From: an uncultured Oscillospiraceae bacterium
Lineage (GTDB): Bacteria; Bacillota; Clostridia; Oscillospirales; Ruminococcaceae
Assembly: GCA_910587335.1 (NCBI GenBank)
Contig: CAJUMG010000020.1
Coordinates: 18,657-36,920, forward strand
Direction of reading: 5' to 3'
Length of the DNA: 18,264 nucleotides
Of the stretch, positions 1 through 5,746 are shown one piece after another (the stretch's first letter is position 1; the number at the start of each line of letters is the position of its first letter). The notes beneath the pieces are model-generated. The model was not told where the DNA came from and ran no database searches. It saw nothing but the letters and a program-made list of their open reading frames with translations. The position numbers and the translations under genes were made by a program.

Positions 1-296
1 ATCCGGTCATAAGCCTCCTGGTTCCAGCAAAGCTCTTTGCCCAGGGCCGCGGCGGCGGTCTCCTTGGTAATATCGTCGTAGGTGGGACCGAGTCCACCGG
101 TCATAATCAGCAGGTCGCTGCGGGAAAGTGCCAGGGAGATCGCCTCTTCCAGCCGCTGGGCGTTGTCCCCCACCACCGTTTGATGGTAAACGCCGAGCCC
201 CAAGGCCGCCAGCTCCCGGGCCAGGAAAGCCCCGTTGGTATTCACGATGTCCCCCAGCAAAAGCTCTGTGCCCACACATAGAATTTCACCCGTCAT
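1..296 (-). CDS. cinA: CinA-like protein, N-terminal part (cut by window edge)
   Basis: Reading from the ATG at 296, the first 98 codons encode the amino end of a competence/damage-inducible protein A (CinA), a member of the molybdopterin-binding (MoCF-like) fold family. Visible family signatures are the opening MTGEILCVGTELLLGDIVNTN and the later LLIMTGGLGPTYDDITKET, which is the typical GGLGPTxDDxT block. In CinA this fold is linked to nucleotide or NAD-derivative processing, and a C-terminal amidase-like domain often follows; that part lies outside the window. The start is chosen because GGAGGG lies about 8 nt upstream. A candidate promoter sits at 319..347. The gene diverges from the acetyltransferase gene on the other strand. 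Family assignment is secure; the exact cellular role is not settled for the family. Confidence 0.93.
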   Translation of the reverse strand, partial: MTGEILCVGTELLLGDIVNTNGAFLARELAALGLGVYHQTVVGDNAQRLEEAISLALSRSDLLIMTGGLGPTYDDITKETAAAALGKELCWNQEAYDR

Positions 297-318
297 TTTA
301 CACACCCTCCTTTTTTCT

Positions 319-347
319 ATGGTAACCCGGCAAAGAAAAAAAATCAA
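319..347 (-). promoter_or_regulatory. candidate promoter of cinA
   Basis: On the minus strand, TTGATT (342..347) and TACCAT (319..324) are separated by exactly 17 nt, about 23 nt upstream of the cinA start. Each box matches the sigma-A consensus at four of six bases, so this is plausible but not strong. Confidence 0.45.
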
Positions 348-354
348 GAGAAAG

Positions 355-368
355 GGAGGATATCCTCC
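355..368. repeat. 14-bp perfect palindrome between divergent genes
   Basis: GGAGGATATCCTCC is perfectly self-complementary and sits between the cinA promoter and the promoter of the acetyltransferase gene. It could be a small operator. No flanking T-tract makes it a terminator. Function unknown. Confidence 0.5.
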
Positions 369-409
369 TTTCCCATGAAGGCTACTGCTTCACCACACAG
401 ACGAACAAA

Positions 410-438
410 TTGCATTGTAAAATGGATTGGGTTATACT
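410..438 (+). promoter_or_regulatory. promoter of the acetyltransferase gene
   Basis: TTGCAT (410..415), a 17-nt spacer and TATACT (433..438) form a good sigma-A-type promoter. It would start transcripts near 445, downstream of the upstream in-frame ATG at 410. This supports translation from 473 rather than 410. Confidence 0.65.
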
Positions 439-472
439 TGAGAAAAGCAAATCAAAAAGAGAGGTGGAAAAA

Positions 473-1021
473 ATGGATCGAATCATAAAATCTATGGAAC
501 CAAAATATCTGCGTCCATCGCTCCAATTAGTGGAAGATGTTTTTACAAAATACAAAAATGCAGAAGAGGGAAAAATGGTGCGTCAGCTGGTCGAAGAAAT
601 ACGGTCAAAGAAATACTATCTTCCCGAATTAGAGCTCATTATGGTCGGCGAGGAGGAGGAAATTTTGGGATACGCCATGTTTTCCCGGTTCCATATTGAA
701 GGGAAATACGAAGATGAATTGTTGATCCTAACGCCTGTTGCGGTAAAAACAGAGCTGCAAAGGCAGCATATTTCAAAGGACCTATTGGAATATGGTTTTA
801 AAAAGGCAAAAGGCATGGGCTATCAAGCTGTTCTTGTAGAAGGCGATCCCCGCAATTACAACCCCCGCGGCTTTCGGCCAAGCTACCAATATGGAATCAA
901 CGCGGGGCCGAATGTCCAATTGCCCCATCCCGACTGTCTAATGGTGAAGGAATTGGAAGCGGGGGCGCTGGAGAAAATAAGCGGTTTTGTGGATTATTCG
1001 TATTACCAGTCGCTTTGCTAA
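473..1021 (+). CDS. GNAT family N-acetyltransferase (YhbS-like)
   Basis: A 182-residue protein with the layout of the YhbS/COG3153 branch of GNAT acetyltransferases, which move an acetyl group from acetyl-CoA to an amine. The central strand-helix segment with VAVKTELQRQHISKDLLE matches the acetyl-CoA pyrophosphate loop, although the usual Q/RxxGxG/A reads RQHIS and is degenerate. The following GDPRNYNPRGF matches the GDPxYYxxxGF block of this branch. The start at 473 is chosen because AGAGGTGG precedes it and because the promoter boxes at 410..438 overlap the longer reading. Codon and base use look AT-richer than in the neighbouring cinA and feoB genes, which hints at later acquisition. The substrate cannot be told from sequence. 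Confidence 0.85.
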   Translation: MDRIIKSMEPKYLRPSLQLVEDVFTKYKNAEEGKMVRQLVEEIRSKKYYLPELELIMVGEEEEILGYAMFSRFHIEGKYEDELLILTPVAVKTELQRQHISKDLLEYGFKKAKGMGYQAVLVEGDPRNYNPRGFRPSYQYGINAGPNVQLPHPDCLMVKELEAGALEKISGFVDYSYYQSLC

Positions 1022-1090
1022 GAATAAAAGAAAGCGCCATGGTCCTTTGACGCTTTGGATTTTAAAAGGATAAAAGCTGGAGGCGTCGGC

Positions 1091-1312
1091 ATGAAAAAAA
1101 TTTGGCAGTTTGTTTTGGCGGGAATCGCTGTAGCCATTGGCGGCCTGTTTGTTTCCGAGCTGGCGGGAAAATGGTTTAACGGAATGGACTACGGCTCCGC
1201 CTGCATTTTAGGGATTTGTCTATATTTATGCGTTGTGGTGGTGAGCTGCACGGGTATCCTCTTCACAAAGCTTGAGCAAAACGCAAACGAGAGGAAAGAT
1301 CGGGAGGAATAA
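1091..1312 (+). CDS. small two-helix membrane protein, unknown function
   Basis: Encodes 73 residues. After MKKIWQ there is a hydrophobic segment at about residues 7-27. A second lies at about 36-58 (ACILGICLYLCVVVVSCTG), and a charged tail rich in K, E, R and D follows. This predicts two membrane spans with the charged tail on the cytoplasmic side. The start at 1091 follows CTGGAGGCG; an in-frame ATG 12 codons earlier lacks a good ribosome site. The gene lies 69 nt after the acetyltransferase gene and before a strong terminator, so both probably share a transcript. No family was recognised. Confidence 0.7.
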   Translation: MKKIWQFVLAGIAVAIGGLFVSELAGKWFNGMDYGSACILGICLYLCVVVVSCTGILFTKLEQNANERKDREE

Positions 1313-1353
1313 AGTACCGTTTGGCCGGCCAAGAACCGGAAAAGCGCGCAAAG

Positions 1354-1383
1354 AAAAAAGACGGCCCGCTAGCCGTCTTTTTT
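1354..1383. terminator. bidirectional intrinsic terminator
   Basis: AAAAAAGACGGC (1354..1365) and GCCGTCTTTTTT (1372..1383) form a perfect 12-bp stem with a 6-nt loop. A/T tracts on both sides make it able to end both the plus-strand acetyltransferase unit and the minus-strand feo operon, which converge here. Confidence 0.9.
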
Positions 1384-1421
1384 CTTTATAGGGTTTACTA
1401 TCAATGGGAGGTAAGAGGTTT

Positions 1422-1598
1422 TCAAATATCTGGATTTTTCTGCGCGTCGGGGTTCGGTACCGCCGGATGGCGACAGCATCCGCCTGCGCAGCTGGAGCAG
1501 CCACCTGGGCAGCCGCCTTCCTTAACGCTTTTGCGGACCGACAGCAGGGCCAAGACCACCCCGACGGCCAAAACGCTTAACACAATCCATGTGCCCAT
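1422..1598 (-). CDS. FeoB-associated Cys-rich membrane protein
   Basis: A 58-residue protein opening MGTWIVLSVLAVGVVLALLS, a single membrane helix. A short basic stretch and a cluster of six cysteines (GGCPGGCSSCAGGCC) follow. This architecture, directly downstream of feoB, is that of the FeoB-associated Cys-rich membrane protein family of Firmicutes (FeoC-like position). It is presumed to assist ferrous iron uptake or protect it from oxidation, but its biochemistry is not established. The start at 1598 is preceded by AAAGGAGC. It is the last gene of the operon, 28 nt after the feoB stop and just before the terminator at 1354..1383. Confidence 0.9.
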   Translation of the reverse strand: MGTWIVLSVLAVGVVLALLSVRKSVKEGGCPGGCSSCAGGCCRHPAVPNPDAQKNPDI

Positions 1599-1626
1599 AA
1601 ATAACGCTCCTTTCGATGCAATGTTT

Positions 1627-3804
1627 TTATCTTACGCCCGCGCTGGCCACCTGGACAGACCGGGTCGACCCGCTCGCGCCATCGTGGCCTTTGCGCGCCA
1701 GCAGCCAGACATAGCCCACTACCAGGATCAGGGCGACAATGGTCCCGATTCCAAAGCTGCCACCGGTGAACAGCAGCCCCAGCTGATAAACGATCAGCGC
1801 CACTGTATAGGCAAACACCGTCTGATAGCCGATTGCAAACCAGGTCCATTTGGCATTGTTCATTTCACGCTTGATGGCGCCGATCGCCGCAAAGCAGGGG
1901 GCGCACAACAGGTTAAAGATCAGGAAAGAATAGGCGGACAGTGCGGTGAAGTGCTGCGCGATGGGGCCCAGCTCGCCAAAGGCGCCTTCTTCCACCAGCT
2001 CCAGCGCGTCACCGGAGACGCCGTACAGGACGCCGAACACGCCGACCACCTCTTCTTTCGCCACCAGGCCCAAAACCGTCGCGATGGTAGACTGCCAGTT
2101 GCCAAAGCCCAAAGGCGCAAACAACGGTGCTACAAGGCTGCCGATTGCCGCCAACAGGGACGCGTCCATATCCTCGACCATGCCGAAGGAACCGTCCACA
2201 AAGCCAAAGCTCTTACCGAACCAGACAATGATACTGGCCAACAGGATGATGGTACCGGCTTTTTTTATAAATGACCAGCCCCGCTCCCAGGTACCGCGCA
2301 GAATATTCACCACCGTTGGCGCATGGTAGGCGGGCAGCTCCATGACGAAGGGCGCCGGATCGCCCGCGAACATTTTGGTTTTCTTTAAAAGGATACCGGA
2401 AATGACAATCGCCGCGGCGCCAATGAAGTAAGCAGAGGGAGCCACCCACCAGGCTCCGCCGAAGATGGCGCCTGCGATCAGTCCCACAATGGGCATTTTT
2501 GCGCCGCAGGGAATAAAGGTAGTGGTCATAACGGTCATTTTGCGGTCCCGGTCCTGCTCGATGGTACGGGAGGCCATGACGCCGGGCACGCCGCAGCCGG
2601 TGCCGATGAGCATGGGGATAAAGGATTTACCGGACAGGCCAAAGCGGCGGAAAATCCGGTCCATGATAAAGGCGATGCGGGCCATATAGCCGCAATCCTC
2701 TAATAGGCACAAAAGCAGGAAGAGCACCAGCATCTGGGGGACAAAGCCCAACACCGCGCCAACGCCGCCGACAATTCCTTCCACCACCAGACCCACCAGC
2801 CAATCAGCTGTGCCGATGCTGGTCAGGAAGCTTTCCACCGCCGGACTGATCCATCCGCCGAACAGCGTATCGTTGGTAAAGTCGGTGACAAGGGTACCCA
2901 CCGTCGTCCAGGAGATGAAGTACACAAGCGTCATCACCACCGCGAAAATCGGCAGGCCCAGCCAGCGATTGGTGACAATCCGATCGATTTGATCCGAGAC
3001 GCTCAGGCCGCTTTTCCTTTTCTTTACACAGCTTTTCACCAGCTTGGCAATGGCGTCGTAACGCTCGTTTGTGATGATGCTTTCGCTATCGTCGTCCTCT
3101 TGCTGTTCCAGCTTGGTGATGGCTTCCTCCAGCTGTGCTTTCAGGTTTTCCGCCAGAGATAGGGATTGTAGCACCTTTTCGTCCCGCTCAAAAAGCTTCA
3201 CCGCAAACCAGCGGGCGCTAGCCTGGGGAACCAATCCCGCCGTTATAGATTCGATTTCAGCCAAGGCATTTTCCACCGCATCGTCAAAGGTGTGCTGATG
3301 CTGGAAAGCGCCGCCGGACTGTGCCGCCGCAATCGCCTGTTCCGCCGCCTGCATACAGCCCTCTCCCTTGACAGCTGCCGTCTCGACAACGGGACAGCCC
3401 AGAGCCTCGGACAGCTTTTTGGTATCGATCTGGTCGCCGTTTTTCCGGACAACGTCCATCATGTTGAGCGCAATGACCATGGGAATACCCATTTCGGCCA
3501 GCTGTGTAGTCAGGTATAGGTTTCGCTCAATGTTGGACCCGTCCACCAGGTTTAAAATTACGTCCGGCTTTTCTTCTATTAGGTAATTTCGGGTCACCAC
3601 CTCTTCCAGCGTATAAGGGGACAGAGAATAAATGCCGGGTAGGTCGGTGACAATAACGTCCTTATGCCCTTTGAGCTTACCCTCTTTTTTCTCTACCGTA
3701 ACGCCAGGCCAGTTTCCCACAAATTGATTGGATCCTGTCAGACTGTTAAACATGGTCGTTTTGCCGCAGTTTGGATTTCCTGCAAGCGCGATTTTGATCG
3801 CCAT
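1627..3804 (-). CDS. feoB: ferrous iron transport protein B (FeoB)
   Basis: A full-length 725-residue FeoB, the GTP-dependent Fe(II) permease of the inner membrane. The N-terminal G domain shows G1 GNPNCGKTT (9-17), G3 DLPG (54-57), G4 NMMD (114-117) and a G5-like ETAAVKG (141-147). A helical GDI-like region follows (about 170-270). The membrane core starts near 280 and carries the conserved GCGVPGVMASRT (403-414), IPCGAKMP (431-438) and NLLCAPCFAAIGAIKREM (631-648) blocks, whose cysteines are implicated in iron passage. Start at 3804 follows AAAGGAG and gives the standard MAIKIALAGNPNCG opening; in-frame codons further upstream overlap an operator-like palindrome. Third gene of a feoA-feoA-feoB-Cys-rich operon. 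Confidence 0.98.
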   Translation of the reverse strand: MAIKIALAGNPNCGKTTMFNSLTGSNQFVGNWPGVTVEKKEGKLKGHKDVIVTDLPGIYSLSPYTLEEVVTRNYLIEEKPDVILNLVDGSNIERNLYLTTQLAEMGIPMVIALNMMDVVRKNGDQIDTKKLSEALGCPVVETAAVKGEGCMQAAEQAIAAAQSGGAFQHQHTFDDAVENALAEIESITAGLVPQASARWFAVKLFERDEKVLQSLSLAENLKAQLEEAITKLEQQEDDDSESIITNERYDAIAKLVKSCVKKRKSGLSVSDQIDRIVTNRWLGLPIFAVVMTLVYFISWTTVGTLVTDFTNDTLFGGWISPAVESFLTSIGTADWLVGLVVEGIVGGVGAVLGFVPQMLVLFLLLCLLEDCGYMARIAFIMDRIFRRFGLSGKSFIPMLIGTGCGVPGVMASRTIEQDRDRKMTVMTTTFIPCGAKMPIVGLIAGAIFGGAWWVAPSAYFIGAAAIVISGILLKKTKMFAGDPAPFVMELPAYHAPTVVNILRGTWERGWSFIKKAGTIILLASIIVWFGKSFGFVDGSFGMVEDMDASLLAAIGSLVAPLFAPLGFGNWQSTIATVLGLVAKEEVVGVFGVLYGVSGDALELVEEGAFGELGPIAQHFTALSAYSFLIFNLLCAPCFAAIGAIKREMNNAKWTWFAIGYQTVFAYTVALIVYQLGLLFTGGSFGIGTIVALILVVGYVWLLARKGHDGASGSTRSVQVASAGVR

Positions 3805-3853
3805 ATCTCTCAAGCTCCTTTCGCCGCCTAAAGGCAGCCGTACAGTCATATGA

Positions 3854-3869
3854 ATTAGCACCCGCTAAC
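3854..3869. promoter_or_regulatory. operator-like palindrome upstream of feoB (site 3)
   Basis: ATTAGC-ACCC-GCTAAC lies in the 100-nt gap between the second feoA and feoB, about 50 nt upstream of the feoB start. It matches the two palindromes at the operon promoter (4427..4442 and 4458..4473), consensus GTTAGC-N4-GCTAAC. It suggests separate metal-dependent control of feoB or a second repressor contact point. DtxR-family binding is inference. Confidence 0.6.
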
Positions 3870-3904
3870 TCATGGCTAAAAAAATAGATGACAGTTACCG
3901 GCAA

Positions 3905-4129
3905 TTATTCCACCTGAATATTTTCCGCATCCCCTTTACGGATAGACAGCTCATAGCCCCGGACGGTGATCTCTATCGGATCGCCCAGCGGCGCTACCTT
4001 CCGTACACAGATGGAGGTTCCTTTGGTAATGCCCATGTCCATCATTCGGCGTTTCAGCGCTCCTTCCCCATTTAAACGGAGAACTGTAACCGTTTCGCCG
4101 CATTTTGTCTGTTTGAGTGTTTTCATCAT
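3905..4129 (-). CDS. feoA: FeoA family protein, second copy
   Basis: A 74-residue SH3-like FeoA protein. The family pattern is visible: a conserved start TLKQTKCGETVTV, then LNGEGALKRRMMDMGITKGT (the R-R-LxxMGxxxG-type block) and VAPLGDPIEITVRGYELSIRK (the GDPxxxxxxGxxLxLR block). FeoA proteins are cytoplasmic and act on FeoB, probably on its G domain, to support iron uptake. Two adjacent ATGs (4129 and 4126) are possible starts; GAAGGGG lies just upstream and the spacing slightly favours the second. Lies 41 nt after the first feoA and 100 nt before feoB. Confidence 0.93.
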   Translation of the reverse strand: MMKTLKQTKCGETVTVLRLNGEGALKRRMMDMGITKGTSICVRKVAPLGDPIEITVRGYELSIRKGDAENIQVE

Positions 4130-4170
4130 ACCCCTTCTTTCCTCGTATATGAACCGCCAAACTCGGCGCT

Positions 4171-4380
4171 TCAAATCATAATCCGATTGGCCATGCTTTT
4201 GCTTAACGCAATCCGGGTATCCTTGACATTGACGATCAGGTTCCCGCTGACCTTCGAGATCACCTGCACCTGTCCGCCTTCCACAAATCCAAGACGCTCC
4301 AGAAAGCGTTTGGTTTCATCCTTTCCACCGATTTGTTTAATTGTGTTGATTTCACCGGATACGGCCATGGTCAACGGCAT
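4171..4380 (-). CDS. feoA: FeoA family protein, first copy
   Basis: A 69-residue FeoA-type SH3-like protein and the first gene of the iron operon. The sequence MPLTMAVSGEINTIKQIGG, then FLERLGFVEGGQVQVISKVSGNL and a closing VKDTRIALSKSMANRIMI, fits the divergent FeoA branch seen in clostridial tandem feoA operons. In this branch the GDP motif is replaced by GNLIVNVKDTRIAL. The start at 4380 is preceded by GGAGAGG at good spacing; the TTG seven codons earlier is not needed. Transcribed from the promoter at 4457..4485 and presumably repressed when iron is plentiful. Its division of labour with the second FeoA is unknown. Confidence 0.92.
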   Translation of the reverse strand: MPLTMAVSGEINTIKQIGGKDETKRFLERLGFVEGGQVQVISKVSGNLIVNVKDTRIALSKSMANRIMI

Positions 4381-4426
4381 ATCCAACCTCTCCTCTCCCA
4401 ATTGAATCCCATTCTTCTCATCAAGT

Positions 4427-4442
4427 TAGCTCATACTAACTT
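4427..4442. promoter_or_regulatory. operator-like palindrome in feo leader (site 1)
   Basis: GTTAGC-TCAT-ACTAAC, embedded in a perfect inverted repeat AAGTTAG(4425..4431)/CTAACTT(4438..4444). It sits at about +8 to +23 of the predicted feo transcript. Its start is 31 bp from site 2, about three helical turns, so two bound dimers would lie on the same DNA face. Confidence 0.65.
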
Positions 4443-4456
4443 AAGTTCAACCATAG

Positions 4457-4485
4457 TTTACCTCTGCTAACCAAATTTGTCAACC
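4457..4485 (-). promoter_or_regulatory. promoter of the feo operon
   Basis: On the minus strand a perfect TTGACA (4480..4485), a 17-nt spacer and TAAACT (4457..4462) form a sigma-A-type promoter about 77 nt upstream of the first feoA start. An AT-rich tract (4490..4517) upstream resembles an UP element. Confidence 0.8.
4458..4473. promoter_or_regulatory. operator-like palindrome over feo -10 box (site 2)
   Basis: GTTTAC-CTCT-GCTAAC overlaps the -10 hexamer and the adjacent spacer of the feo promoter, the classic position for repression. It shares the half-site GCTAAC and the N4 centre with sites 1 and 3. The pattern resembles DtxR/MntR-family operators (GTTAG...CTAAC), which would fit Fe(II)-dependent repression; the protein itself is not in this window. 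Confidence 0.6.
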
Positions 4486-4520
4486 GATATAACTATATTT
4501 TTTTATTTTTTCTATATTGG

Positions 4521-4540
4521 AAAAAATGCGCGCATTTTTT
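4521..4540 (-). terminator. putative terminator after the AEC transporter gene
   Basis: AAAAAATGCGCGCATTTTTT is a perfect 20-bp palindrome. As RNA it gives an 8-bp stem ending in U6. It lies about 70 nt past the transporter stop and just upstream of the feo promoter. A second hairpin (4535..4546 with 4558..4569) shares its T-run and would compete with it. The stem is AT-rich, so strength is doubtful. Confidence 0.5.
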
Positions 4541-4612
4541 TGGATTTTTCTATGCAGAATCCAAAAAAACAACACGCATTTTCGGTCAAAATCAGTTTGT
4601 CTTCCTGGTGGG

Positions 4613-5551
4613 TCACACAAAAATGAGCTGGCCTACCGTGGCGATCAGCGGCACTGTAAAAAGGCAGCCCACCGTTGTCACCGCCACGATAACCGAGGCG
4701 TATTCCCCATCCAGCCCATAGCGGGCAGCCATCATACTGGTGGCGATGGCCGACGGACAGGCGCCGGCAATCAGGTTGACCAGCACCAGTACGGCGCCAC
4801 CCTCTATAAAACGGTGTATACCCAGCGCCCAATACAGCAGCATGGTCAAAAACGGAATCAGCACCAACCGGGTGAGGGAGGTGTACAAAATCCCCTTGTC
4901 TCCAAAGCGTTTCCAATCCACGCCGGCGATAAAAAAGCCGCATACCAACATCGCCAGCGGTGTATTCAGCGAGGACAGATAATGGACCACCGATCCGATA
5001 GGGGAAGGCAGGGTAATATTCAAAACGAACAGCGGGACGGCCACCAGACAGCTGAGGACCCCGGGGTTCAAAAACGCTTCTTTCCAGGACATCGCCCGAA
5101 AAGAGCCCTTGAGCATGCCCACCCCCACCGTCCAGGAAAGGACATGGAAAACCACTACAAAGACGACGGCATATACCGCATACTCCGCGCCGAAAATGCC
5201 GGTGACCAGCGGGATACCGATAAATCCCACGTTGCCAAAGCTGGCGCCATACCGTTCGATCCGCCGGTTTTCCCCGCCGGCTTTTGGCAGAAACAAAAAG
5301 CGCGCGGACAAAATCGCAAGGAAGGAAGAAGCGACAGCAAGAATCAGAGAAAAAAGCAGTTCCCACAAAATCTCTTTTTGGAACGGCCGCTGCAGATTGC
5401 TCAAAAGCAGGCAAGGGGTGACAACCATCAGCAGGATATTACAGATGCGGTTGCACTCCTCTTTTTTCATCCCTGTCGCTTTCGCGTAAACAAAGCCGAT
5501 CAGCATCAGCAAAAACATGATGAAAACCTGTTGGAACACGATAGAAAACAT
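4613..5551 (-). CDS. AEC family transporter (auxin efflux carrier-like)
   Basis: A 312-residue integral membrane protein with about ten predicted spans. It begins with MFSIVFQQVFIMFLLMLIGF, and the pairwise-repeat layout is typical of the auxin efflux carrier (PF03547) family. Family marks include the early TPCLLLSNL segment, RYGASFGNVGFIGIPLV (the N-x-G-F-x-G-x-P block) and the C-terminal repeat with LVNLIAGACPSAIATSMMAARYGLD. Bacterial members export or take up organic acids such as malate; the substrate here is unknown. Start at 5551 follows AAAGGAGG at good spacing. It appears to be a single-gene unit with its own promoter (5632..5660). Confidence 0.93.
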   Translation of the reverse strand: MFSIVFQQVFIMFLLMLIGFVYAKATGMKKEECNRICNILLMVVTPCLLLSNLQRPFQKEILWELLFSLILAVASSFLAILSARFLFLPKAGGENRRIERYGASFGNVGFIGIPLVTGIFGAEYAVYAVVFVVVFHVLSWTVGVGMLKGSFRAMSWKEAFLNPGVLSCLVAVPLFVLNITLPSPIGSVVHYLSSLNTPLAMLVCGFFIAGVDWKRFGDKGILYTSLTRLVLIPFLTMLLYWALGIHRFIEGGAVLVLVNLIAGACPSAIATSMMAARYGLDGEYASVIVAVTTVGCLFTVPLIATVGQLIFV

Positions 5552-5631
5552 CAAAACACGCCTCCTTTTAGGCAAAGCCGGACCGGGCGATCATACTGAA
5601 AGGCAGTCCCGGCGGGCCAAAACCCATTTTT

Positions 5632-5660
5632 ATTGTACTGGAAAAAGCTTTCCAGCGCAA
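5632..5660 (-). promoter_or_regulatory. candidate promoter of the AEC gene with palindromic spacer
   Basis: TTGCGC (5655..5660) and TACAAT (5632..5637) are 17 nt apart on the minus strand, about 80 nt upstream of the start codon. The spacer is almost entirely an inverted repeat, CTGGAAA (5638..5644) / TTTCCAG (5649..5655), a likely place for a regulator to bind between the two boxes. Confidence 0.5.
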
Positions 5661-5702
5661 CAGAAATGTTCTGCATAAAGGGGCTGATATCCAAACGAAG
5701 AA

Positions 5703-5730
5703 AAGCGCCTGGCCAAAAAGCCGGGCGCTT
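5703..5730 (-). terminator. terminator after the htrA-like gene
   Basis: In the minus-strand transcript AAGCGCC-x-GGC, a 6-nt loop, and GCC-x-GGCGCTT form a GC-rich stem with one mismatch, followed by TTTTCTTC. It begins 17 nt after the protease stop codon. Confidence 0.8.
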
Positions 5731-5746
5731 GATCCGTTCCTGTATT

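Noticed and set aside
410..472. Upstream start for the acetyltransferase
   Set aside because: The promoter boxes at 410..438 overlap it and it has no ribosome site; 473 has AGAGGTGG.
1321..2274. 317-codon plus-strand frame opposite feoB
   Set aside because: It lies antisense to the conserved FeoB membrane core and the Cys-rich gene and spans the terminator; composition is that of an antisense shadow.
4512..5414. 300-codon minus-strand frame overlapping the AEC gene in another frame
   Set aside because: Low-complexity Arg/Gly/Cys composition, no ribosome site, and it runs through the terminator palindrome.
4517..5599. 360-codon plus-strand frame opposite the AEC transporter gene
   Set aside because: Gln/His/Arg-rich product typical of antisense frames; the minus-strand frame has a clear family and ribosome site.
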